A stretch of 64,000 nt of DNA from Diploscapter coronatus (lineage: Eukaryota; Nematoda; Chromadorea; Rhabditida; Rhabditidae): NCBI GenBank assembly GCA_964036155.1, contig OZ038423.1, positions 45,523,249 through 45,587,248 on the forward strand. Reading direction: 5' to 3'. A model generated the notes under the pieces. That model was given only the letters and a program-made list of their open reading frames with translations. It did not search any database and was not told where the DNA came from. The translations under genes and the position numbers were made by a program. Below, in pieces: positions 46,601 through 58,517 of this stretch. The first letter of the stretch is position 1. Every line of letters starts with the position of its first letter.

Positions 46601-47485
46601 AGATTTGACGATTTGACTGTAAACAGGAGGTACAAAAAAATTTTTTTGCTATAAAAGACTTTCGAAAAGTTATGAATTTTTGAAAACTTTTGCCATTTTC
46701 ACCAGCTAGACCCATTCAAATAACCGTACCACGCATACCATATTAGGAAATCATAGTGTCTTCACAAAAGTTGCTTAGTTTTCAAGCTCTATCGATTGGT
46801 ATACATATTGTAGGATTTTTCTCAGAATTTTGAAATTTCTGGTTAAAGATACAAAATTGAGGGAAGTATTATGACGAGTTGACCATAAAGAAATCTTGAC
46901 TTAAGTCCCCTATAGATCTGTGCACTCTTAAGCACCCGGTAAATTGACCGACATCATCATTTCATCTACTTCTGTCGTGCCTGTTTAATGATCTTTCAGA
47001 TCTGATCATCATAACATAAGTTTATGGTTTAAAACTTTAATTTTTTCCCCAATCTAGATCCCGCTCAATTCTACTCCATCCACACTCGCCAGACTACGAC
47101 CATAAATGTGAAGATAATTTGAATCCAAAGGCTTTCTGAAAGTTATCACGAACATCTCCAAAAATCACCTGCATAATCAATGAAAAAAGATATAGTGCAT
47201 GAAAAGATGCAGAGAATAGAAAGTGAGTGACCCAAAGACCCATTTTCCAAATTCTTTATCCTCTCATTCAGTTCTCAATTCTCGTCTTCCATGAATGGTC
47301 ATTTTTCTTTTTCTTCTTCACTTATTTTTAGCTTCAATTTGTATATTTCAACTTGATATATTATTTAAATAGGGCTACTTCTACTTTCAAATCATTAATT
47401 GCAGACTTTCTCATTCAATCAATACTCTTTTACTATTTCCAGTTTGAAATAATACTCTGTTGATTGTTTAGGTCTCTTAACAAAG

Positions 47486-48745
47486 ATGTTAGCCAATCTA
47501 CCAGTCGAAATTATATTGTTGATCTGCGAATATCCCGAATTCAAAGAGCTGGGACAATTGGCCTGGACTAACAATCGAATGGTGCAAATAATCAAGAAAT
47601 ATCTGCCGATAGCGCTCGTGCTTGAGAGGAAAATTTTATTCTATCGTAGGAAAATACCCTTTGTATGAGCGAAAATAAATTCTAGCATTTAGTGGATTAT
47701 AGAAACAATAATATCGAAGAAGGAAGAATTTGTCTGTTTGATTCGAATACTAATTCTGTTAAGCCGATTTCGAAATTTACTAATCATTATGAGCCATATG
47801 AAGTAGCAGCTACACAGAATAAAGTAAATTCTTATGTTCCTTATTTTGAATAATTTCTCAAATTTCAGATTTTTGGAATTAACAGCGAAACGAAATCATT
47901 TGAAATATATGACTTGAATACCCGACAAATTTCAAGAGATCTTATCAACAAATCCATGAATGGCCGATCAAAGAATTTTACAGGCCCAGATCCTTCTGAA
48001 TGGCGTGAAAATGCATCTGTGGCTTATTTCAAAGACAAATTGTATTATTTGGGTGGATATATTCCTAAAACATGGAAAGATACAAGTCGAGTTGATGTAA
48101 GAAGATCGGATAAAAGCATGAAATGATTCATTCAGGTTTTAATAGACGGCAAATGGCAAACAGGACCTGCTTTTCCTCTTCCAATTAGTTCTGTTCAAAC
48201 AATAACATGCGATGGAATTTTATACGGTCACACTATAACATTCATTATTGTAATTATGGATATTCAGTTATTGATGGCTGTGAAAGTAGAAAGATATATC
48301 GGTTATCAGACGATGGACGAGAATGGATTGAAATCGGAAAGCTTCCAGAAGGACGACTTTCTTTCGGAGTTGCATCGCTGAATGGAAAAATTTACATAAC
48401 TGGAGGATGGAAGTCGTTAATTTTGTATGATAAATAATGCATCATTATATATTTAGTTATTCTAATGTATTAAACTCCTGTCTGTGTTTCGACCCCTCAG
48501 CTCCAGTTGACAGTCGAATTTCTCGAGTCGCTGATATGAATTATGCAAGATATCATCATTCGCTCATTGTCGCTAACGGGCAATTGTATGCAATCGGAGG
48601 GTGAGCTGAGATTTTGCATATCCTTATACGAAATATTTGCTAACTTAGATTTCAAAAAAGTATGTGTGAAAATTTTCGTAATTCAATCGAGGAATACCAT
48701 CCACAAACGAATAAATGGAGTGAAGTCGGAGAATTTAATATCTGA
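47486..48745 (+). CDS. F-box and kelch-repeat protein
   Basis: The ATG at 47486 starts MLANLPVEIILLICEYPEFK, a clear F-box (about 40 residues) that would bind SKP1 in an SCF ubiquitin ligase. A 47-bp intron from about 47652 to 47698 restores frame into DYRNNNIEEGRICLFD. The following exons give beta-propeller blades: VAYFKDKLYYLGGYIP, VASLNGKIYITGGW and LIVANGQLYAIGG, each the hydrophobic-GG core of a kelch repeat. The last exon reads EEYHPQTNKWSEVGEFNI, with the stop at 48743-48745. A 41-bp intron lies near 48225-48265. The chain is intact through every exon, so the gene looks functional. The propeller should select substrates, unknown here. The F-box is unusually close to the first blade. 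The gene stands between two inverted copies of repeat B. Confidence 0.82.
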
Positions 48746-48914
48746 AATCTTCAATTTTAATGCATTCAATTTTTCGTAACTTTCATATGACTTTAATAAA
48801 AAGTATCTTTATTCACTTTCGTACATTCTAATTCGATAATCATGATACAGACAACTCTCGAAGACATCCAAAAGTGATGAGGGATAATTATAACCGAAAT
48901 AAGTATTCCTTTTA

Positions 48915-49000
48915 ATCAGGGTTGTACGAATTGAACTGAACTTCGAACTGTCTGGAAGTTCAGTTCAAATTCAGTTTTTTGAACTTCAGACAGCCCTGAT
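48915..49000. repeat. Nested foldback element, 86 bp
   Basis: Outer ends ATCAGGGTTGT and ACAGCCCTGAT pair with one mismatch. Inside, GAACTGAACTTC (48933-48944) is exactly complementary to 48955-48966. It lies downstream of the kelch gene. Confidence 0.85.
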
Positions 49001-49154
49001 CCTGTCATTTACTCTCCATTATTTGCGACAATGTCATTACCAGAAAATTCCATTGTTTTAAATACGATCGAATAAATTCAAGGAAAACAATAAATAATTG
49101 ATGGCATATCGAAAATTGGTCAACTTATGTTAACACACCCCTCGAAAATATCCA

Positions 49155-49333
49155 CTTTGATCCTTTCCTAGCCTCACCCACTTTAGGTGACGGGGTCTGG
49201 TCTCCCCATTTTTGTGATTAGGGCCCATGGATGTATCCACCCATATAGGTTTAGTTCGGATCCGCGACACCTGTGAAATTGTTCGGACCCTCCTTTGACA
49301 GTTGTCCTGCTTATTCGTGGAATGGCTCTTAAG
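49155..49333 (-). repeat. Dispersed repeat B, right copy
   Basis: This is the reverse-oriented partner of 46443-46600, with the strings TTTTGTGATTAGGGCCCATG, GTTCGGATCCG and TTATTCGTGGAATG. The overlapping minus-strand ORF at 49130-49363 is repeat sequence, not a gene. Confidence 0.85.
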
Positions 49334-49577
49334 TTTATTAAATTTATGCATGCTAGTTTTCAATAGCTTTATAAGAAATCTTTATTTTCCACCAACAGAT
49401 ATCACAGGCTTATGACACAAAAGGGTATATTTCAAATTAAGATACTTTTATTTCTGTAGGTTAAGATTCAATAATAAAAGACCCGGTATGGAATACAAGA
49501 TACACTCATTTTCAAGATGATAACAAAAAGATCGAATCTATTGATAAAGGACGTCATCTTTTTTCTAATAAATGATG

Positions 49578-52500
49578 TCAAATGCTGGCTTTCTTGGCGA
49601 ACTTCACCCAGTGTTCCACAGTCTGTCTTCCCAGATCCAGAACTATCGATTTCGACTCTCTATCTTCGCGATACGCCCCATCTCGCATGGCGTCCATCTG
49701 GGTGAACTAAATTTAAAGGCTCTATTAGATTTGTAATCTAAAGGTGTCATTGGTGTTAAAGGCGTTAGTTGAGATTCTTACTTCAGGTTGGAAAGGCTCG
49801 TCTTCATCGGAGCTCTCACGCCATCCCTCACTTGAATCATACAACGGGTTGACTCGCATAATGAATTCACAGAGCTGCTCGAAGTCTCGACTCTGAAAAT
49901 AGAAATATAACGTTTTTTCGAAGCAGCACCGCTTTAAATGATAACATCATAAGGTTAGGGCTCGCAAGTGATTTAGCGAAATTAAAGATGGCGTTTTAAA
50001 ACCTATGCCATTGAGTCGAGCTTGTTTCGGGAAGCAGTGAGCAGTTTTTCTTTTCCCAAACCAATACTCCTATCAAAGTTGTGCATTGCGTGCTTTTGAA
50101 AATAGCGACTTTCGAACAGGTTATCGTTGTTTGTTGTTGGTCATTTTTGAACATTTTTTGTTCTAAAATATGTAGCACATTCAAATTTACAAGAATATGC
50201 TAGATGCTTTCGGGTGAAACCGCTGTACATTTTTAGAAATGAATTTTTCTCAAAATTTTGTTGGCGACTAATTTTCAAACGGCTTCGAAACAGTTCCGGG
50301 TTGATTTTATAGCAATTTAATGGTGCGAATCGTTCGTTCATATGCTCATTTGAATATTTGTAGAGCAAAGTGGTCGGAGCTTGCGGACTCTGCACAAGAC
50401 GTCATCAATTCTCACCTGCATTTGAAGACTGTTCCTGACGAAGTTCCCGTCTCTACTCTTAATAGATCTAGCCGACATCCTCGTAGATTTAAGCCCAGCA
50501 GCGTTAGATCGTCTTGACATGTTCCTAGATTTTTTATTTTTAAAGTTTTTCTTTCGAGTTACCTTGAGACGTTATGGCGTCCTGTGAAGCGGAATTGGCG
50601 GCTTCCAGTGCGCTTTCTAATTTGATAGCGTAGAGATGCGCAGGTTAGAATGTCCTTATAGGTCAATCTCATCCGATCGTTAAAATAAGCGTAAATGAAG
50701 GGGTTGCAGGTGTGGTTTGTTAACCAGAACTGAAGATTTAGGCATAACGTAATTTTTCTTTAAATTTACGACTTTTTCCTTTCGATTTTTAAATATATAA
50801 CTTCTTTTTACCGTATGTAACAATATCAACTGCCACGGCGTTAAGTATTTCCAGACCAACGGTTTAATGAAAAATATCAGCGTTGAAAGCGTGCACAATA
50901 TACTTGGGTAGAAAAATTGAAAGGTGAGTCGGGCCTGAATGTTCGGAATTCGGTGATTTTCGGCACAAATCGTGGGTGCACCTGTTTTCGAAATCGGTTT
51001 GCCGAGTTTTGGTTGAGCTTATTTTTGCTGATCTTCTTCTTGACCTGACGGATTTTCAGCAAAACGAGCGTAGAGCACAACCACTGCGCTATGAGGCCGA
51101 AAATGTTCACCGCGCAAAGGACTAGACCAACGGTTGCTAAAATTTAGAAAACAAATCAATAATTTAGGAAATTAATAGAAAGCAGTATGATAAATTCTAT
51201 CGTGTTCGCCGCTAGAAGTCGGCGCTGGAAAGGGCGTTCCAATTCAAAATATGCTATTCCTCCTCTCGCCGCTCATTATCGGGGAGAGAGAAGATAAAGG
51301 AAGACACTCGTTTCGCATTGCAGCGCGCTCTTTCCAGCGGCAAGCACGATAATAAAAATAATGTGTTTAAATATTTCGACACTTTTTCGTTTATCATCGA
51401 GCTATTTTATTGAATCAAGTCATACTTATGGCGTTATTATTATCCTTATCCTGCAGAAAACTAATGCTCCATAAGTCTCTTCGAATACCAACAGACGTAA
51501 CTGACATAGATCCATAGAAGCCTAGATAATTGGGTAATTAAACATTTGATTATGGTGACTAGGAGTAAGTTACCCATAGCGATTCCAAGCACCCAAGTTA
51601 AGGCTGAGGTTCCAATAGCTATGAATACTCTGTTTAAGGTTCGAGCTCGGGTTCCGTAGTAACAAATAGCAATGCATCGGTTCATACCAAGCATTGCGTA
51701 GCTCAGCTGAAATTAATTAAAGTTAAACTGACGTTCGTGGCATTAAATATGAAGTAGAATGGAGCTAATGAAGTTAAAAACATACAACTCCCGCAGTCCA
51801 AGCAGCGATAAACCCAAATGAAACGAACGAGTGTATCGGCCGTTCAAGATGGTCGTCATCAAGCATCTTAGATTGATTCAGATTCTCGAGGATTTTCTAA
51901 AATTCCTTATTTTTGCAGAAAAAATGTTGTCAAATCGCGTGCTTTCCTAAAATATGACGCGATTTTCACCTTTAAAATTTTGGACTCTGATTAAAAGCGT
52001 ACCATGAATTTTTCATCGGTGAAGAGATGAGCGGATCTCGAGGTCCTTTGCAAATTTGTCGAGGGATAGATCGAATCTGGATACAAAACATCGACACCAC
52101 AGATGATTCCGGCTGAAATACATAAGACGTTATATTTTTAGGCGAGCTGGAATTATCCCAACGACGGAACGTCGCAACAAGGCGAAATAGCATATAGGGA
52201 TAGGGGAAGGTAGAGACTGTAGCGAATGCTCTCTTGCTTTTACACACTATTTTGCTATGTTGCGCTGTTGCATCATTACGACAAGTACAGGAAGCCATAT
52301 TTTAGATTATTAATTTTTGATGATATTGAATCATTTTAACGATGCTAAATTCTATTAATAATTTGTAAAGCTTGAAAAGTAGCAAATTTATAATGCTACT
52401 AATGTATTGTAAATTCTTCTCTTCTCTATGACGTACTACTAACAACCTAACAGACTTAAAGCATGTTATTCTATTGGCGCTACCTATGACCATGATAACG

Positions 52501-52732
52501 CTATCCGCTAGCGCTACATTTGCCATTAGCGTGTAGGCGGAAAGCCTATAGACCCGAGAAGTCGCTATCATAAATACCGTAGTGACATTGCACAGAAAAC
52601 CGATAATACCTGAAATTTTTAATTGGCGAGTATTTTTTAGGTATTTTTTCGAAGCTTACCGAAAAACAGATAAATACCCCCGGTGATGGATCGATATTCG
52701 GCAGATGTATTGTCGTAATTAGCGATATCCAT
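49578..52732 (-). CDS. Rhodopsin-class G-protein-coupled receptor, orphan
   Basis: The start at 52732 gives MDIANYDNTSAEYRS, with an N-glycosylation site in the extracellular tail. Then come TM1 (IIGFLCNVTTVFMIATS), TM2 (YTLMANVALADSVIMVIG, with the Leu-Ala-x-x-Asp core), TM3 ending LSYAMLGMNRCIAICYY (an NRC form of the DRY motif), TM4 (IAIGTSALTWVLGIAMGN), TM5/loop near 51100-50880, TM6 (LCTLSTLIFFIKPLVW) and TM7 (HTCNPFIYAYFNDRMR, the NPxxY site as NPFIY). A long Ser/Arg-rich cytoplasmic tail follows, then acidic exons (SSEGWRESSDEDEPF) and a final HWVKFAKKASI at stop 49580-49578. The exon around 52000-52130 joining TM2 and TM3 is less certain. I cannot name the ligand; the composition fits nematode-expanded class A receptors. 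Confidence 0.8.
51199..51350. mobile_element. MITE-like element in a receptor intron
   Basis: The ends are inverted and similar: ATCGTGTTCGCCGCT with CGCTGGAAAGGGCG on the left, and on the right the complement ATCGTGCTTGCCGCTGGAAA. It lies in the intron between the exons holding TM4 and TM5. Confidence 0.55.
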
Positions 52733-53952
52733 TTTATTCGAGTCTAGAACATTGCATCATAAGTATCGGCCTAAAATGATGAAATCATGTCAAAATGAGG
52801 CTAAAATTTCGGAACATCCGACTTAAATATGACACGACATAATATCGATGATAACTTGATAAGATTGCAAGAACCTCATGAATTTGTGATGGGACTCCCG
52901 AAACAGGGATTTAAAATATCTATCATCCTATGCTAAAGGATAGGTCTGAAACCAAGATTGCATAATTGAAATAGGAATTTGGGCATATTAGATGGCCTAG
53001 AAGACGTTCGAAAATAACCTTGTCCGACGCGAAGAAAGAGGGAACGAATATTAGATTGATTTTAGAAATGTTAGAAGTTAGGTAATTTATGTCAGTCGGG
53101 ATTTTTTGCCCAATCCTTAAGCATTAGATATAAAATTTGGGTAAGGATGCACCCAATTTAGGAAAGTCGTCTAATTTTGCGCATTTTAAATATAAGTAAA
53201 TTAGGCCGCAATTATTTCGAGAGACTTAAAGAAATCTTTTAGACTCAGACGAAAGCTTAAAGCTGTAAAAATAAAATTATTCGAAATCTATGATACTTTC
53301 GAGTTATTTTGCTATAGAAATGTAGGAGTTTTTCTTGTTCACATGTAATTTTTGATGAGTTGAAATAATTGGCGAAGTAAAGTATCACGAAGAATTTCAA
53401 TGAACTTCTTTGGTCAAAACACGAAAAATAGTCGATCTAATTAGGGCTCCGAAAAATGCGTCGTTGGGAATGAGCCTATTTTTCAGGATTTATTTAGGAG
53501 CTATTAAAAGGAAAATATACGAAATTTGAAAATATCATGTTTTCTAGAAATGAATGCTTCGTTGTAGATTCAAAATGACACCTACATGCAGAAAGTTGCA
53601 CGTATGAGAGATTTCAGAAGGCTTATAAAGTCTTACCGAAATGTGATCCCGGATTTGCACGGAACAAAATAAAATGGGAAAGAGAATTTCGAAACTTAAA
53701 AGTCTGAAAGTTCTGAGACCTCTATCGCACATACGCAATTGATGCAAATTCACCTTGACTTTTTCAAAATACCACCTGAAACAGGTGGAATCGCGTTTTA
53801 ATGAATGGGAAAAAGGCGAAAATCAGAAGTTTCTAATTTTTTGGTGCTAGAAAAGAGAGTCGAGATCTACAAAAATGTTGGATTCAGAACATATAAGAAT
53901 GCGAAATTGAGAATTCGAGTCATATGAATCGGTGAGGAAAGAAAAGAGAGGA

Positions 53953-53981
53953 GGCTCAATAGCTCAGTCGGTTGAATGTGG
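53953..53981 (+). other. tRNA-like 5' half (A-box remnant)
   Basis: GGCTCAATAGCTCAGTCGGT looks like the acceptor-arm start and D-arm/A-box of a tRNA. The anticodon arm and the B-box (GGTTCGAATCC type) are not found in the next 60 bases. It is either a degenerate tRNA copy, the head of a SINE, or chance. Confidence 0.35.
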
Positions 53982-54867
53982 CTCCCCTATTTTTGCATTC
54001 TCTTCCTTTTTCGGCGCTTTCATTAACATATTGTAATTTACGCTTCGAGTCATCTTTTATACGAAGAAGAAAATTTACGTCCTCCTCGGAAATTTCGAGC
54101 AGACCAAAATTTCAAAATCATCCGGAATTTTCGCAAAATTTAGAGTTCGTGAATTTAGAAAAGACATTTATATTAAAAAGTGAAGAGAAAATATTCCCTT
54201 GCAAAAATCCAACTTTCTTGCATACCTAATAGGATGAGAACATAAATTTGTAGATCAAGAGATAACGAAATCCAAAAGGTACTTAACCAAGCGAAAATAT
54301 GCAATTATGTACGAGAAGAAGATATTTGAAAGCTCAGGATATGTATGCACAAGATTAGTCTGATGTAGAAGAGAGTCATAACATTCATCCATTCAGCCAG
54401 AAAGAGGGCCATCATAATTAATTCAAAGTTCAGTAATTATGCCATTTCTAAAGAAGCCTCAGAACACTATTGAAATTCCCAACTTTCATGACGAAAGATA
54501 TGAAGAAAAATAGCATGAAATTGACTTGTCATATGGTATATTTAAATGATATGCTATTCTCTACTAACAGAATTAGTTTTAGTCATCACCCATTTTTGCA
54601 AAAAAGACTAGAATTCGAAAATTGCGTACGAAATCGATTTTAATAATCTATATCTTAGACAAAAATCCTACTGTACTCAAAAATATGGATATTTTTGGCT
54701 ATAGATATAGAGGTGAAAATAATGGCCTGTCAAAAGGTATAAGCCTAAGATTCTGCAGGTTTTTATACCCCAGCCTAGACTGAATATGAAAATATTTTAT
54801 TTGATGAGTTAAGTTAGATTTAATTGTCGGTGGTAGGGTAAGTTATGGTCTACAGAAAAATTATGGA

Positions 54868-54952
54868 TTGGATATATGAAATTAATTTTTGATGGGATAT
54901 ATGAAATCCGACTTTATCCTGAAAAGGGAAAAGGGGATATATGAAATCTCCT
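54868..54952 (+). repeat. Cluster of three GGATATATGAAAT motifs
   Basis: Copies start near 54868, 54893 and 54933; the last reads GGGGATATATGAAATCTCC. The same motif occurs singly in several introns of this window. Confidence 0.8.
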
Positions 54953-57900
54953 ATACAACTCTCAAAGACAAGGGGGTGAGCATCATTGGATTTGAGTGCA
55001 CTTGCAATTTCCTTTCTGCGTCTTAGACCCTCTCCTCTTGTACCGTGTGATTCCTCACTATTTCACATTTCTATAACTCTTTTCCTCCCTATTCGATAAC
55101 AAATACCCTTTTTATCTCTAACCGAAGACTTTTATAAGGCCCCACAATCAATTTCATCGTGACAAATCGAATATGACAGACTAGAAAAAAGCAGAGGGTA
55201 TTATTAAGTTTGGATAGGGAAAAACTCGATGAGATTAAATTTATGTGTAAGTTATGATAAAAGAAGGAAAATGTTGATTGATAGAATAATATTATTTCAA
55301 GGTCTAAGTTATGAAAGTTAATAAGAATGATATTTTGAGAGTTAAGCTATGATAAAGGAAGAAAACTTGATAGAGTGATATATTTTATGATATATAAAAT
55401 CCTTAGGAATTCATCTTAATGGCAAAATTTCATATGGTTCATTAGCTTCTAAAATCGTAAACAACATGATATGATTTCGATTTTTTCTAATAAAAATATC
55501 TAGAGTTTGCTGTGATTAGACAAACATTTAACGGAGCGGAAAATATCGATAATAAGAAAAAGATGAACTCTCAAAGCTTAGACACTTTTCAAGAGGGAAT
55601 AAACTGAGTGGGCAGAGTGAAGATATGATATATGAAGAGAATAAAAGAGATAAAAAGAAATTTAATATATCCGACACGATCATATTTTGCAGTGTCAGTT
55701 TGTTTTTATTTTATGATCTAAAAGTAGAGGGCGCAAGTCTCTCCTTTATTTGAAGTCAACATTTGTTTAAAAATTTCGCTAATGTAGTTTTGCAATATAA
55801 TTCCGAAGTTTTCATAAAAAAACGATGTTAAGCGACCTCGAGTAAAACTTCTCGGCTAACATTTTGCTCCAGAACTAATCTTCGAAGCACTGTAAAACAG
55901 ATCAAATTCGCACTTGAAAACTTGGAACTGAGTCTTTTTTTACTTGACCCCCCAAAATCTCCAAGTAGATTATGAAAATATAGACTAGTAAGGATATTTT
56001 AAGCCGAAAAACCAGACATTTTGACGAAGCATACTCGAACGCAATATTAATGAACGTTGACAAATTTTCGATAATGCAATAACCTAACTGTTGATAGGAG
56101 CATCGTATGAAAAGTAAGAACATAGTTGAAATCCTTGCAAGATGCCGAGTTCGAATATGTAGGATTTGCAGCTTGAATATAATTTTTAAAAAAAAACCCT
56201 CCACTTGAGTCCTCTATCTAAAAGTTTAATATTATTAGGTTTAGCTTCAAAATTGGTATGATGAAAGATTTATCCATGTGGTAGTTAAATATATGACGTC
56301 TAAACTTAAAAAAGCATATTATATACTGAAGGTTTAACTTATACGGAAATTACTAAATGATAGTGGCGGATGACGGAGTTCTATGGTTAGAGATAAACAA
56401 GAGGACGAAATTGGAAGAATTAGTATGGAAAAGACACTGCCATATAGTAATTACTAACCGATACAAACTGAATGTATGATGCTTAAATTAAACAGAAAAT
56501 ATATATGCTGAATGATGATTTATCCATAGAATATAAACTATATGAAGCTTAAACTCAGATATACGATATTCAAGCACTCAGATTTCATGCACTAATGAAT
56601 TGTATGACTGGAAATTTATCTGAGTCCTTAAAGCCTCTAGAAATCCTGCTATTTCTTAGGTATCAAGTAATCCCATAGAAAGTGAAGAATCCTCTTTTAC
56701 AAACGAGATTACCCTTGTTTAAGGAATCCATTCATTGTAAGCTAACGGACAATAGCTCTTCAGAATGCGAACGGGACAAAGAACGCGTGACGTTAGAACT
56801 TTCATAGAATAAGCTGATACATCTGAGTTCTGAGTTTAAATATAAATTAAAGCCGGGATTTTAATGATTAAATATGGTGTTTGACAATGAAGTCTTCAAT
56901 TTCATGATTGAAAAGTTCCTTAATAATAAAGCGCTGAAGTTTTAATTAGGAAAATGAGTTCCCTGGACTGGCAAGTTGAAGAGAGATTTTGTGATAAAAA
57001 TTCGCATTAGAATATGTTAAACTTGATTAAGAGTGGCGGAGAAAAGTTGCCAAAACTAAAAAATAAGTTGCTCAAAATTCGAAAAAGCTCTGAAACTTGA
57101 AAAATCTGACTCGCACGTTCGATTTCAATGTGTAATGAATGCCATCTGGAGAGCTTCTGTGCTTCGGCAAAAACGAGCTGCGAGATAAATGGTTTTGAAG
57201 GAGGAAAATAGAGGGAAAGCCTATGGAAAATAGACCGACAGGGGGCTTAGTCGATGACGAATGTCCATCATAATTCACATAAGTTTGATGTTCAATTGAA
57301 AAGAAGTCGGAAAACGAGGCATAAATTTGAGATATGAGGTTGAAAGTTGGTTTTTAACAATTACCTTTCAAAATAAGCTTTGAAATTCTTGCACCTTCTG
57401 ATAGTCCCTGAAAGATCTACAAAATGGTAGGAGTCTTGAATGATGCAGATAAAAGAAAACATGCAAAAATTCCGAGTTAAAGATTAGAATTCGAATGAAA
57501 AAAAGCGCTTAATCTTCCGGTAAAAGTTCGAAACAACGTTTTAAATCCTCGAGATTAAAATTTGCGCACCGAACAAATAAAATTCGCGAATTCAGCTGCT
57601 GCTCCTGCTGCAAAATGACGATGGATGTTAACGCGTTAACACTCGCCTGTCGTTTAACGGCAGAAAAATCTCAACGTTTCCATTTTCACCATACTATTTC
57701 TAACAGAAGATGGGAACATAGCGCAAGAAAAGTAGAGAGAAGAGACTTTTCTGTCCCGTAAACGAAGCCAAAATCGTAAATTCTCGGCCGTAAAACTAGA
57801 GCGTCTCGACAACAAATTTTCCTGGAAAATTAAAACATCGGATAAAACAACGCTTGAAATCGTTCTTTTTCCTAATTTCCTCGTTCAAAAACTCAAAAAT

Positions 57901-58517
57901 CGTAAACTTTTCGAACTTACAACACTTGGATCATCTAATAAATCTCTCGACTTTAAAAATTAAACCATGTGCTTCTAACAACACTTTAGTTGAAGATATC
58001 ACTGCACTTAAGGAATGTTAATTTTTGAGAAGTTATGGGATGGCCCAACAAAAATTTATGAGCATATATAGCCTTCACCAATTTTTAGACTTTCATTCAA
58101 TTAGGGCAAAATTCATATTTGCAGATTGAATTTCATTTTATTTAACGGGAAATTATAGAAAGGTAAAACTAAATGGCACTTCAGAAACGGAAATGGCAAA
58201 GAAAAGAGGCATTTAAAATTTGCTCGTCATTTCTAGACAATCGTTTTTCTTCCATGAATTGAATTGAATTATTGAATTTCTTAAATGATAATGGCATTTT
58301 ATGAATTAAAAGTTCATCGAGAAATCATTGATTTAAAAAAGTCTTACGAAATTTCAAGGATAAAAATAAGAACAGATGTGGAGGTTTTAGGAATCTCTCA
58401 GAAGGTTTGATTTATTTTATAGCTGATGAAAGATGACGGATTTAGTTAGATCTGTAATATAAACGTGATTTATCTCAAGATTCGTGTAAAGGTTTATTAT
58501 TTCAGAAAAGAAGCTTT

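Larger units (their letters stand above)
44216..47485. other. Gene-poor stretch rich in foldback repeats
   Basis: It contains the hairpin at 44300, the foldback at 44439-45018 and the left copy of the inverted repeat that brackets the kelch gene. ORFs at 44986-45591 on both strands have no splice or domain support. Confidence 0.5.
52733..58517. other. 5.8-kb gene-poor stretch
   Basis: I see no exon chain on either strand. It holds a tRNA-like fragment at 53953, three closely spaced copies of the dispersed motif at 54868-54952, and the exact 14-bp palindrome GTTAACGCGTTAAC at 57627-57640. The upstream part should contain the receptor promoter. Confidence 0.5.

Noticed and set aside
47652..47698. 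Stop codon after the F-box suggesting a truncated kelch gene
   Set aside because: A 47-bp GT-AG intron removes the stop and joins the frames in phase; the gene is intact.
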